From NCBI GenBank assembly GCA_046330955.1, contig JAXLRT010000007.1:62001-126000 (forward strand): 64,000 bases of DNA. The letters run 5' to 3'. The stretch is from JADJPO01 sp046330955 (GTDB lineage Bacteria; Actinomycetota; Actinomycetes; Actinomycetales; Kineosporiaceae). The translations under genes were made by a program, and so were the position numbers. The notes under the pieces are model-generated. The model had not been told where the DNA came from, made no database searches, and saw only the letters and a list, made by a program, of their open reading frames with translations. Positions 17,058 through 26,315 of this stretch are shown piece by piece; position 1 is the first letter of the stretch, and the number at the start of each line of letters is the position of its first letter.

Positions 17058-18364
17058 GTACCGCCCCGCCGATCGGCGTCCCGGTCGGGCTACCCGCCCC
17101 GGTGCCCGGCACGGCCGTCGACCCGACCGCGCCCGCCCGGCCGGCCCGTTCCGGACGCCGCGACGCCGCGGCCCGGGCGCTGTCCGGCACCCCCGGACGG
17201 ATGCGGATCGCCGCAGCCCTCGCCGTCCTCGGGTCGTTGGTCTTCGGCCTGCTGGGCGGCTCCGCCTTCCAGGCGTGGGGCGCTGCCCTGGACGACGCCC
17301 GCGCGAACGCCGCCCAGCTGGTGCGGATCCAGACCATCCAGAACGATCTGGTCAAGGCGGACGCCACGGCGGCCACCAACTACCTCACGGGTGGCAGTTC
17401 GGTGGTGCCGAACCAGACGCTCTACGACGCGGCCATCACCAACGCGTCCCGCAGCCTCGCGCGGCCGTCGCCGGACGCGGACACCGCGGCCCTGCAACAG
17501 GTCAACGACGGGCTGACGCGGTACACCGCCCTGGTCGCGCAGGCCCAGGTGAACAACCGCTTCGGGTTGCAGGTCGGGGCGGCCTATCAGCGTCAGGCCG
17601 GCGAGGTGTTGCGCACCCAGATCGTGCCTGCCCTGGAGAAGGTGTCGGCGGCCGATCAGCGTCGGGTGTCGGAGGCGTACGACGCGGCGAACGCCGCGAC
17701 GGCGCGGCTGATCGCTGCGGCCGTGGTGGCGCTGGTGTTGCTGCTCGGGGCGCAACTGTGGCTGTCCCGGCGCACCCACCGCGTGGTCAACGTGCCGCTG
17801 GCGCTGGCCACGCTCGCCGTCCTGGGGGCATCGCTCGGCGGAGCCGCCTCACTGAACAACGCCGCCGGCATCGCCCGGGGCGTGGCCTCGAACAGCTATG
17901 CCAGCGCGGTGAATCTGGCCACGGCTCGCACCGCAGCCTTCGACGCCAAGGCGCAGGAGGCCTTCGGGCTGATCGCCCGAGGCAACGCCAAGGCCGCCGA
18001 GGACATCGCGACCAAGCGCATTGCCACTGCGGAGACGACCCTGAGGACCGGCAAGGCGACCGAGGGGTCCAGACAGAACTTCGCCGCCTGGGTGAAGGCC
18101 CACGGAGCGGTGCGCGCGGCGGATGACAAGGGGTCGTGGGTGGCCGCGCGTGACCTGGCGCTGACCACCTCGACCACGGTGTTCGATGCCTTCGACCAGG
18201 CGTCCAAGTCCGAACTGGACGGTTACGCCACCACGGTCGATTCCAGCCTGGGCGGCGCCCGCAGCGCCTTGATCATCATGGGATGGTTCGTCCTGGCGTG
18301 TGGGTTGATCGCGGCCGGGGCCACCTACACCGGGTTCGCGCAGCGGTTGGGGGAGTACCGATGA
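17054..18364 (+). CDS. GlnX-like four-helix membrane sensor protein
   Basis: 436 residues. A cytoplasmic Pro/Ala tail leads to TM1 IAAALAVLGSLVFGLLGGSA, an extracellular helical domain (about 75-210), TM2 LIAAAVVALVLLLGAQLWL, TM3 VPLALATLAVLGASLGG, a second extracellular helical domain, and TM4 ALIIMGWFVLACGLIAAG. Two four-helix sensor domains on four membrane helices, followed by a solute-binding lipoprotein and later PknG, match mycobacterial GlnX-GlnH-PknG, in which GlnX passes the amino-acid signal to PknG. Both ends overlap neighbours by 4 bp. Confidence 0.85.
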   Translation: MSTAPPIGVPVGLPAPVPGTAVDPTAPARPARSGRRDAAARALSGTPGRMRIAAALAVLGSLVFGLLGGSAFQAWGAALDDARANAAQLVRIQTIQNDLVKADATAATNYLTGGSSVVPNQTLYDAAITNASRSLARPSPDADTAALQQVNDGLTRYTALVAQAQVNNRFGLQVGAAYQRQAGEVLRTQIVPALEKVSAADQRRVSEAYDAANAATARLIAAAVVALVLLLGAQLWLSRRTHRVVNVPLALATLAVLGASLGGAASLNNAAGIARGVASNSYASAVNLATARTAAFDAKAQEAFGLIARGNAKAAEDIATKRIATAETTLRTGKATEGSRQNFAAWVKAHGAVRAADDKGSWVAARDLALTTSTTVFDAFDQASKSELDGYATTVDSSLGGARSALIIMGWFVLACGLIAAGATYTGFAQRLGEYR

Positions 18365-19335
18365 GCCGGTCTCTGATCGCGCGGGCTGCCGGGTTGCTGA
18401 CGGCCGGGCTGGTGGTGGCCGGCCTGGCCGGGTGTGTCACCGCGCCCCCGACGCCGGCTGCGGCGCCGTCCTCGGCGGCTGCCTCACCGGCCGCACCGGC
18501 CGCGCCGGTGGTGTGCAACAACGCCACGCAGTCCTACGCCAAGGTCACCTCCAGCCCCTACGCCGACGTCATCGCGAAGCGCGGCTACCTGCTGGTCGGG
18601 GTGTCGGCCGACACGCGTCAGCTCGGTGCTGTCGACCCGAGCAATCCTGATGTGTTCGCGGGCTTCGACATCGAGATCGCCAGGCTGGTGGCGAACAAGC
18701 TGGGCGTCAACCTGCGCTTCAAGGTCATCACCACGGCCGACCGGATCGCGCAGCTGAAGAAGGAGGTCTCGGCGGGGGGCGTCGACCTGGTCGCCAGGGC
18801 CTTCACCATGAACTGCGCTCGGTGGAAGGACATCTCCTTCTCGCAGGTCTACTTCCTGGCACACCAGGGGTTGATGGTTCCCGCGAGTTCGACCCTCGCC
18901 AAACTGGCCGGTCAGCCGGACAAGGTGAAGCAAGCCCTGTCCGGTGAGACGGTCTGCGCTCCCAAGGGGTCCACCAGCCTCGACAACATCACGACCTGGG
19001 CGCCGGGGGTGAAGACCCGGGCGGTGGCCAACCACACCGACTGCCTGGTGCTCTTGCAGCAGGGCCAGGTCGACGCGATCACCGGGGACGACGCCATCCT
19101 GGCCGGGTTCAAGGCCCAGGACCCGACCACCCTGGTGCTCCCGGGGATCGAGCTCAGCGACGAGCCGTATGGCCTCGGCGTGAACGCCACGCACAAGGAC
19201 TTCGCCGCCTACGTCAACGGGGTGCTCGAAGAGGCGCGCACCAGTGGCGCGTGGCAGAAGGCCTACGACACCTACCTGAAGGGGCCGCTCGGCAAGCCCG
19301 GTGTCCAGCCCGCCCCGAGTTACGGGCGGGCGTAG
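18361..19335 (+). CDS. GlnH-like amino-acid-binding lipoprotein
   Basis: 324 residues. The signal peptide ends in lipobox LAGC with the lipidated Cys at residue 25, then a Pro/Ala/Ser tether. The mature domain is family 3 solute-binding: KRGYLLVGVSADTRQLGAV, FAGFDIEIARLVANKLGV, VDLVARAFTMNCARWKDISF, LLQQGQVDAITGDDAILAGF and ELSDEPYGLGV. No ABC permease or ATPase genes are adjacent. With GlnX upstream and PknG downstream it is best read as a sensor for aspartate or glutamine-type ligands rather than an importer subunit. The ATGA start overlaps GlnX. Confidence 0.88.
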   Translation: MSRSLIARAAGLLTAGLVVAGLAGCVTAPPTPAAAPSSAAASPAAPAAPVVCNNATQSYAKVTSSPYADVIAKRGYLLVGVSADTRQLGAVDPSNPDVFAGFDIEIARLVANKLGVNLRFKVITTADRIAQLKKEVSAGGVDLVARAFTMNCARWKDISFSQVYFLAHQGLMVPASSTLAKLAGQPDKVKQALSGETVCAPKGSTSLDNITTWAPGVKTRAVANHTDCLVLLQQGQVDAITGDDAILAGFKAQDPTTLVLPGIELSDEPYGLGVNATHKDFAAYVNGVLEEARTSGAWQKAYDTYLKGPLGKPGVQPAPSYGRA

Positions 19336-19337
19336 TC

Positions 19338-20596
19338 GTGACCACTCCGTCGTCCCGGTCGGGCGCCCCCGGTGCCTCGCGAGGGCTCGCGATCGCGCCG
19401 ACCCCGCCCGGCAGGCTCGGCGAGGCGGCCGACCCGGCCGCCCTGCTGGCCTACCTGCGCGAGCTGCGCGACTGGGTGGCCCAGCGCAAGCGCGAACTGG
19501 ACGGCATCGACGCGGCGGCGCAACGCTCGGCCGACCCCGACGACTACACCGGCGACATCACACTCTCGATGGCGTTGTGGCAGTCGGTGAGCGATCGCTG
19601 CCTCAGCCTGGACACCCTGTGGGACTCCGGCCGGGCCACGGTGATCACCCGTGAACAGATGTCGCAGGTCATCTGGGGACGCCTGGCCAGCGGCGGCGCC
19701 ACGGGTGGGCTGACCTCAGTGTGGTCGAGGCGTGCCGGCTCTCCGACGCCCTGGCCGCGCAGTTGCGCGCCCGGTTGTCGTTCGACCCGCGGGCCAGCGA
19801 CGCCGCGGTGCGGGTGGCCTCACTGCGAGCGAGCGTCGAGCGGTTGCGTGAGCTGGTCAAGCAGGAGCCGACCTGGTCGGGCCAGGTCGACCTGCTGTCG
19901 AGCCGGGTGGACGACGTCGCGGTGCGGGCCGCCCGCGGCGGGGACGTCGACGGTGTGCTGCACTCCCTCGAGGTGGACGCCGCCCGCGCCGAGCGCGACC
20001 TGGTCGTCACCACCGCGACCAAGCTGAAGGAGGCCCGGTCGGCCGATGCCCGGGCCGCCGCGCTGTCCGCCGACCGTGCCCGAGCCGCCAGCGAGGTCGC
20101 GGCCCTCGAACACCGCCGGACCCGGCTGCTCGCCCTGGTCGAGCGCTGCGTCGCCGAGATCACCCCGGCGCCGCGCTACGCCGTCCCGGACGTCGCCGCG
20201 CTCGGCCCGGTACCCGCCGAGCGGGACGCGCTCGATGCCTACACCCGCCGCCTGGACGCCGTGGTGCGCGCCATGGACCTGCTCGAGGACGCCTACGGCA
20301 ACCCGCTGAACGAACGTGAGGAGCTCGTGGGCCTGCTCACCAGCTACCGCACCATGGTCGCCCGGCTCGCCCGCGGTAACGACCCGGCCGTGAGCCGGGC
20401 GCTGGCCCTGGCCGAGCAGGCCCTCGCCGCGACCCCCTGCGACGTGGCCGCGGCGCGGCTGGCCGTGACCACGTTCCGCGAACTGGTGCGCACCCCCGCC
20501 CCGACACCCTCGGCGAATCAGCCGGCCACGTCGCCGCCGCAGACGATTCCGGTTGCGTCGGCCGGCCTGACGGCAGATCCGGCGGCCGCGACGTAG
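19338..20596 (+). pseudogene. coiled-coil protein of the PknG cluster, split by a frameshift near 19715
   Basis: The frame from the GTG at 19338 (VTTPSSRSGAPGASRGL) reads as helix (LLAYLRELRDWVAQRKRELD, then VITREQMSQVIWGRLASGG) and then turns to nonsense. The next frame, from about 19716, resumes VVEACRLSDALAAQLRARLS and runs to 20596 with long coiled coil (ASVERLRELVKQ, DLVVTTATKLKEARSADARA) and a Pro/Thr tail. Restoring one base near ACCTCAGTG gives a continuous product of about 420 residues. In related PknG clusters a coiled-coil protein occupies this place; its role is not known. It starts 2 bp after GlnH. Confidence 0.7.
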
Positions 20597-20784
20597 TCCG
20601 TCGCGGCCCTGAGCACGTTCACGCGGCACCGCACGGAAGCGTGTGTCTGGCGTCACCGCTGACGTGATTCCGCTGCGCGAGTACAGTGATTGCCCTCGGG
20701 GGTAAGCCGATTCGCGTGAGCAGATCGATTCCCATATTTCGCCCGGATGGTCTGCGGGCGTCGCTGCTGTGGGTGGGGGGCGGC

Positions 20785-21308
20785 GTGAATCGCTTGATGA
20801 CGACATCGCGGGTTGTCGTGGGCGCGTTCGCGGCCCTGACTCTGAGTTCCTGCCACAAGGAAGCCCAATGGGTGAACACCCCATCCGGCTCAGCGGCGAC
20901 GAGCGGGGGCGCCACTCGCTCATCCGGCTCAGTTGCCGGCGAATCGGCACGGCGTCACGACTCCACGGTGCCCACTTCGGCCCGCATTCCAGCTCTGTGC
21001 TCACTGTCAGTGTGGCCAGCGGCGGAGGCGAGTCGATTCCTGGAGGCTCCGTGTCGGTTGTCTCGGTTCCTCCCGTCGAGATTCCCGGTGGGTCAGCGTC
21101 AGGGACGACGTCGGGTGGGGGATGCGGAATGCCAGGATTCACGCGCACGACGCCGCCGGGCGGGCGATGCGGAATGCCAGGATTCAACTGCACGCCAACG
21201 CTGGGCTCGACGACGACGCGGTCCGAGTCGTTGCCCACTGCTTTGCCCGCCCCGCCGGTGACGCAGCCGTCGAGAGGTGCGACATCCTCTCCCCCCAAGC
21301 CCTCGTAG
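20785..21308 (+). pseudogene. putative lipoprotein, frameshifted
   Basis: The frame from GTG 20785 or ATG 20797 begins MTTSRVVVGAFAALTLSSC, a signal peptide with lipobox-like LSSC, then a Ser/Gly/Thr-rich part. Near 20960 the sense frame shifts by -1 to SSSVLTVSVASGGGESIPGG, followed by a repeated CGMPGF motif and a Ser/Thr/Pro tail ending at 21308. Together these would make a low-complexity secreted lipoprotein. No family is recognised. G+C is visibly lower than in the flanking genes. It may be inactive or miscalled. Confidence 0.45.
21121..21187 (+). repeat. tandem 21-bp direct repeat inside the broken lipoprotein
   Basis: GATGCGGAATGCCAGGATTC occurs at 21121 and again at 21167, 46 bp apart, encoding two copies of CGMPGF with a TTPPGGR-like spacer. 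A second short direct repeat (CATCCGGCTCAG) lies about 240 bp upstream. Local slippage duplications are likely. Confidence 0.7.
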
Positions 21309-21319
21309 TAGCCATTCCC

Positions 21320-22192
21320 ATGACCGATCGCGACAAGTCACCACCCGGAGCAGTGGCCGCTCTTCGGCAATGGATCGATGTGGTTGCCGCGCCTGTCGGG
21401 CTCGTTGCCGCCGTGTTGCTCTACTTCGGTTGGGTTCGCACGCGCGCCTACTTCGACTACTTCGGAGTGCCTGTTCGCCAAGGCGTGGGCCTCCGACGCC
21501 CTGGCCGCGCAGTTGCGCGCCTGCTCAGTATCGACCGCGCGTTCGGGATCATGGTCCGCGATGGCCATCGCCGTCGCCATGGTCATTGCCGACCGTGAGG
21601 TTGTGAGTCGACCTGATCCGGCGTCCTCGTGGTCTGTGGAGCGTCGGTGTGCGGTGGGGACTCGTGGTGCTCGAGCAAGTCTCTTCCTGGTCGGGACGGC
21701 TGCGGCTCTGGGTCACCAGGTGATCGACGTGCCGCCGGTGCCGAGCGCGCCGGGGCACTGGCCGTGGGCGCGCTGCTGGCTGCTCGATTCCCGGCCGACG
21801 CCGTCGCCTCGGCGGTGCCCGCCGCCGTCCTGAGGACATTGGTCGCGGTGTCGGTCCTCGTGGCCCTGCTCTGGGGAACCACGCCTATGCCCAGGAGTTG
21901 GGCGTTCGACAAGCCCGGGCGGCGGACGTGGATCAGGCAGGACTTCCGTACGTCGTGCTCTTCAGCCGAGAGGCGATCGACCTGCCAGGGTGCTGGTGAC
22001 CTACCTCGGCCGTCACCGGTGGTGCGCGCCATGGACCTGCTCGAGGACCTACGCGGGTATGCGCCGCTCACCTCGACGGGAGATCGATGGTTCCTGGTCA
22101 CCGGGCGATTCGACCACCGGTTCCATGGTCGCCCGGTCACCGTGGTAACGAGGCCGTGGAGGGCGCTGGTGGAGATCGCGCGGCCACGCTGA
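21320..22192 (+). pseudogene. decayed membrane protein gene, multiple frame breaks, mosaic with upstream gene
   Basis: It starts well at 21320 with MTDRDKSPPGAVAALRQWID and VAAPVGLVAAVLLYFGWVRT, YFDYFGV, the N-terminus of a conserved actinobacterial membrane protein. It then loses frame. Sense returns in fragments: YAQELGVRQARAADVDQAG with LPYVVLFSREAIDLPG at about 21886-21990, and DRWFLVTGRFDHRF with VEIARPR at 22085-22192. Between these lie segments identical to the coiled-coil gene at 19.7-20.5 kb (see findings). No intact product can be made. The following 168 bp, to the PknG start, hold no gene but contain one more matching fragment. Confidence 0.6.
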
Positions 22193-22360
22193 GTGCCGAC
22201 CGTGACTCGTCGTGGCGCCGTCATCGGCGATGTTTGCGCGAGATCACGCTCGCGCGAGGACTGGAGCGCACCCCCGCCCCGACCCTCTATGGTCGGTATG
22301 CCAGCCAGCGGCGTCGGCGGGACGGTTCATCGTGGTGACTTCGGGTGATGGGGTGAACGT

Positions 22361-24655
22361 GTGAGCACCGGATCCAGCGGCAACGGGGGCGACGGCATGA
22401 CACCGGCGATCACGGTTCCCAACGGCGCGGCCTGCACCCAGCCGGGCTGCAGCGGCACCATCCAGGACGGGTACTGCGACATCTGCGGCACGCCCGCCGG
22501 TGCCCCGGTGATCGCGCCCGCGACCGGCGCCGCCGGTTCGACCGGCGGTGCGGCAGCCGGCTCGGTGTCCACCGCCAGCAAGATCACCTCCTCGAACCGG
22601 CTGGAGAGCATCCCGATCGGCTCGGCCCGAGCGGGCGGCAGCCGGGTGACGCGCACCCTCGGCACCGGCTCGACCCGACTGCGAGGGGCGCGACTGGGCG
22701 CGGGCCTGACCAAGGTGCCGCCGGTGCCTGCGATCGACCCCGAAGCGGCGATCATGAAGGACCCGGTGGTCCCCGAGGACCGCCGGTTCTGCCCCAGCTG
22801 CGGTACCCCGGTCGGCCGGTCCCGTGACGGACGCCCCGGGCGCACCGAGGGATTCTGCCCGCAGTGCCGAAACCCGTTCTCGTTCACCCCGAAGCTGAAG
22901 CCGGGCGACCTGGTGGGCGGTCAGTACAAGGTGGCCGGCTGCCTGGCCCACGGCGGCCTGGGGTGGATCTACCTGGCGCGGGACGTCGTCCTCGCCTCGC
23001 GGTGGGTGGTGCTCAAGGGCCTGCTCAACTCCGGGGACGCCGACGCCTACGCCGCCGCGGTCGCCGAGCGCGAGTTCCTGGCCAAGGTCGAACACCCGCT
23101 CATCGTCGAGATCTTCAACTTCGCCCAGCACGAGGGCGCCGGCTACATCGTCATGGAGTACGTCGGCGGTACCTCGCTGAAAGACCTTCTCAAGCAACGG
23201 ATGCAGCGCGCCGGACGCTACGATCCGATCCCCGTCGACCAGGCGATCGCCTACGTGCTCGAGATCCTGCCCGCGTTCACCTATCTGCACGACATCGGCC
23301 TGCTCTACTGCGACTTCAAGCCCGACAACATCATTCAGGTCGGCGACGCGGTGAAGCTGATCGACATGGGCGGCGTCCGGCGGATCGACGACCTGGACTC
23401 GGCGATCTACGGCACCGTCGGGTACCAGGCCCCCGAGGTGCCGACCATCGGCCCCTCGATCAGCTCGGACATCTACACCATCGGTCGCACCCTGGCCGTG
23501 CTGGTCATGGAGTTCCGCGGCTACCAGTCGACCTACGCCACCTCGTTGCCCCCGGTCGCCGAGGTGCCGCTGTTCCAGCGCTACGACTCGCTGTATCGGT
23601 TGCTGGCCAAGGCGTGCGCGCCCGACCCGAACGACCGCTTCCAGTCGGCGGACGAGCTGCGAGTGCAGTTGCTGGGCGTGTTGCGCGAGATCGTCGCCCT
23701 CGACCGGCCCGATTCCGGCGTGGCCCAGCACTCCACCGCCTCGGTGCTGTTCGAGGTGCCCGTGGTCTCGGGCGACACCCTGGAGTGGGCCGAGCTGCCG
23801 GCGCTGAAGGTCGATGCCTCCGACCCGAAGGCCGCCTGGCTGGCCGGGTTGTCGGTGACCGAGCCGACGGCCCGGTGGACCGAGCTGGCCAAGCAGACCG
23901 CCCCGACCGTCGAGGTGCGGCTGGCGATGATCCGGGCCGCGCTCGAGGCCGGCCGGCACGACCTCGCGGACGGCGTGGTGCAAGAGACGCTGAAGGCCGA
24001 CGCCTGGGAGTGGCGGGCGGTCTGGATGAACGGTCTCAGTGCCCTGGACGCCGGAAATCCCGCCGCGGCGCGGGCGGCCTTCAACGCCGTCTACGGTCAG
24101 ATCCCCGGCGAGCTGGCACCCAAGCTGGCGCTGGCGCTGTCGTGTGAACTGAGCGGTGAGGGCGAGGTGGCCGAGGCGCTCTATCTCACCTGTGCCAGAA
24201 CCGATGCCAACTACACCGCGCCGTCGGCCTTCGGTCTGGCCCGCATCCGGCTCGGCCGCGGCGATGTGGACGGCGCGGTGGCCGCGCTCGACCTGGTGCC
24301 CTCGACCAGCCGGGCCTTCGTCGAGGCCCGGCGCCAGCGTGCCGGATTGCTGGCGGGCTCGGGGCGCGGTCTGCCCGGACTGGCCGAGGCTCTGGACAGC
24401 GTGGCCTCGGTGACCATCGAGCCGCTCGACCGGGCTCGGTTGGAGGTCAACGTCTTGGGAGCAGCACTCGACGAGGTGCTGAAACACGGTCCGCAGGAAG
24501 CGATCTCGGTGGGCGGCCACCCCGCTCGCGAGGCCTCGCTCCGGGATGCCGTCGAGGGCGCCTATCGCCGGTTGGCCACGATGGAGACCGATGGCGAGGA
24601 ACGGGTTCGGCTCGTCGACGCGGCCAACGGGGTGCGGCGGTGGACGCTGCGATGA
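22361..24655 (+). CDS. pknG: Ser/Thr protein kinase PknG
   Basis: 764 residues. Order: an N-terminal zinc ribbon (CTQPGCSGTIQDGYCDICG, about 25-43), a linker, a rubredoxin-like pair CPSCG (about 144) and CPQC (about 168), the kinase domain with P-loop AHGGLGWIYLARD and catalytic lysine in WVVLKG, catalytic loop YCDFKPDN (about 315) and IDMGG in place of DFG, then a C-terminal TPR-like helical region (about 480-764). This is the PknG layout. In relatives PknG phosphorylates the FHA protein GarA/OdhI and so controls 2-oxoglutarate flux and nitrogen metabolism. GlnH and GlnX lie upstream; the ATGA overlap couples it to the phosphatase. Confidence 0.96.
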   Translation: MSTGSSGNGGDGMTPAITVPNGAACTQPGCSGTIQDGYCDICGTPAGAPVIAPATGAAGSTGGAAAGSVSTASKITSSNRLESIPIGSARAGGSRVTRTLGTGSTRLRGARLGAGLTKVPPVPAIDPEAAIMKDPVVPEDRRFCPSCGTPVGRSRDGRPGRTEGFCPQCRNPFSFTPKLKPGDLVGGQYKVAGCLAHGGLGWIYLARDVVLASRWVVLKGLLNSGDADAYAAAVAEREFLAKVEHPLIVEIFNFAQHEGAGYIVMEYVGGTSLKDLLKQRMQRAGRYDPIPVDQAIAYVLEILPAFTYLHDIGLLYCDFKPDNIIQVGDAVKLIDMGGVRRIDDLDSAIYGTVGYQAPEVPTIGPSISSDIYTIGRTLAVLVMEFRGYQSTYATSLPPVAEVPLFQRYDSLYRLLAKACAPDPNDRFQSADELRVQLLGVLREIVALDRPDSGVAQHSTASVLFEVPVVSGDTLEWAELPALKVDASDPKAAWLAGLSVTEPTARWTELAKQTAPTVEVRLAMIRAALEAGRHDLADGVVQETLKADAWEWRAVWMNGLSALDAGNPAAARAAFNAVYGQIPGELAPKLALALSCELSGEGEVAEALYLTCARTDANYTAPSAFGLARIRLGRGDVDGAVAALDLVPSTSRAFVEARRQRAGLLAGSGRGLPGLAEALDSVASVTIEPLDRARLEVNVLGAALDEVLKHGPQEAISVGGHPAREASLRDAVEGAYRRLATMETDGEERVRLVDAANGVRRWTLR

Positions 24656-26238
24656 CCCCCACCGAGGGCGACTCCTCGCCTGCGGTTCCCTGCCCGCGCT
24701 GCGGCGAACCGTTGGCCGCCGACGCCAAGTTCTGCGAGGCCTGCGGCGCCGACAACCCGCTGGCCTCCGCCGAGGCGGCGCCGGCTGCCGCAGTACCGGC
24801 ACCGGCGGCACCCGCGGCGCCCGCGGCGCCCGAGCCGACGGTGGCCCCGGTGCCCGGCGGCTCGTTGCACGACGGCACACTGCTGGACGATCTCACCGCC
24901 GCGGCGACCGACCGCGCCCGTCACCCCGCCCCAGCGGCCGAGGTGATCCGGATCGCCGACGCCGATCTCACGCTCACCGCTGCGGTCTGCGCCGCCTGCG
25001 GCGGCCGGGTCGCGGCCGACGGGTACTGCGAGCAGTGCGGCACCGCGGCGCCCCGGTTGCGCGATCACTGGCGTGACCAGCCCGCCGCCTGGCTGGCCGC
25101 GGTGTGTGATCGCGGCGTCCGGCACACCCGCAACGAGGACGCGATGGCCGTGGCCGCGGGGCTGGTGCCCGGCAGCCTGGGCGCCCTGGTGGTCTGCGAC
25201 GGCGTCTCGATGGCCACCGACTCCGACCGGGCCAGCCTGGCGGCCGCTCGGGCGGCGCGCGACGCCCTGGTCGACGGACTGACCGCCCGCCCGGACGACG
25301 CCCAGCCACAGGGTCGCACCGGCGCCCGGATCGCCCGCGCCGGCGAGTTCACCCAGCGGCTGATCGCCGCGGGAGCAGCCGCCCAGGCCCAGGCCGCAGC
25401 GGCGGCGGCGGGGGTTCCGTCCAGCAAGAACCCGCCCTCGTGCACCTTCGTCGCGGCGCTGATCGAGCGTTCGCCCGGCGATGCCCCCGGTCTGGCCGTG
25501 GTCGGCTGGGTCGGCGACAGCCGCGCCTACTGGGTGCCGGACGACGGCCCCGCGGTGCAGCTCAGCGTGGACGACTCGTGGGCGGCCGAGGCGATGGCGC
25601 AGGGCGTGCCCCGGGCCGAGGCCGAGAACCTGCCGCAGTCGCACGCGATCACCCGTTGGCTCGGAGCGGACGCGCCGGACCCGGTGCCGCGCACCGCCGT
25701 CCACGCCCTCGACGGCCCGGGGTGGTTGCTGGTCTGTTCGGACGGGCTGTGGAACTACGCCTCCGAGGCGAGCGCGCTGGGCGAGTTGGTGCACACCACG
25801 ATTGCTGCCCGGACGGCGGCTCCGGCGCCCCCCGCGGCCGATGCTGCGGCCGGACCCGGCTCCGCCGATGACGCCGGCTCCGCCGAAGCTCCCGACGCCG
25901 GCTCTGCCGACCCTGGTGCCGACAAAGCCCCGGCCGATGCGGTCGTGAAGGCCCCGGCCGACGACCCGGCCCAGCTGGCCGAGGAGCTCGTCGCCTGGGC
26001 GATCGAGCGCGGTGGCCACGACAACATCACCGTGGCCCTGGCGCGCCACGACCCGAACGCCCCGACCGAGGTCGTGCCGGCCCCGGCGCCGCTGTACCCG
26101 CTGGTCGATCGCTCCGCACCGGCGGACGACCCGGCCCCGGACGACGCGGCCCCGGCGGTCGGGCCGGCCGCCACGCTGGCCGAACCGGCGCAGGTGGCGC
26201 CCCCGGCTTGGGGCACCCCGGACGCGGGCACGTTGTGA
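24652..26238 (+). CDS. PP2C-type Ser/Thr phosphatase with N-terminal zinc ribbons
   Basis: 528 residues from the ATG at 24652. The N-terminus has two zinc ribbons, CPRCGEPLAADAKFCEACG (about 14-32) and CAACGGRVAADGYCEQCG, separated by an Ala/Pro linker. The PP2C fold follows: VCDRGVRHTRNEDAMAV, ALVVCDGVSMATDSD, GWVGDSRAYWV, WLLVCSDGLWNYAS and HDNITVAL with the metal-binding aspartates. A long Ala/Pro/Asp insertion (about 385-440) splits the last motifs. It is likely the eraser for PknG targets. Start and PknG stop overlap as ATGA. Confidence 0.93.
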   Translation: MTPTEGDSSPAVPCPRCGEPLAADAKFCEACGADNPLASAEAAPAAAVPAPAAPAAPAAPEPTVAPVPGGSLHDGTLLDDLTAAATDRARHPAPAAEVIRIADADLTLTAAVCAACGGRVAADGYCEQCGTAAPRLRDHWRDQPAAWLAAVCDRGVRHTRNEDAMAVAAGLVPGSLGALVVCDGVSMATDSDRASLAAARAARDALVDGLTARPDDAQPQGRTGARIARAGEFTQRLIAAGAAAQAQAAAAAAGVPSSKNPPSCTFVAALIERSPGDAPGLAVVGWVGDSRAYWVPDDGPAVQLSVDDSWAAEAMAQGVPRAEAENLPQSHAITRWLGADAPDPVPRTAVHALDGPGWLLVCSDGLWNYASEASALGELVHTTIAARTAAPAPPAADAAAGPGSADDAGSAEAPDAGSADPGADKAPADAVVKAPADDPAQLAEELVAWAIERGGHDNITVALARHDPNAPTEVVPAPAPLYPLVDRSAPADDPAPDDAAPAVGPAATLAEPAQVAPPAWGTPDAGTL

Positions 26239-26315
26239 TCGGATGTTCGTTGTCGTACCTGCATGGTCTGATCTGAGTCGGACATGGGTCCCGAGGGGAT
26301 AGCGAGGTAGCTGAC

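Noticed and set aside
22244..24880. Long open frame on the minus strand opposite pknG (878 codons)
   Set aside because: It mirrors the codon pattern of pknG, gives low-complexity Arg/Gly/His protein with no domain, and pknG itself has clear kinase motifs.
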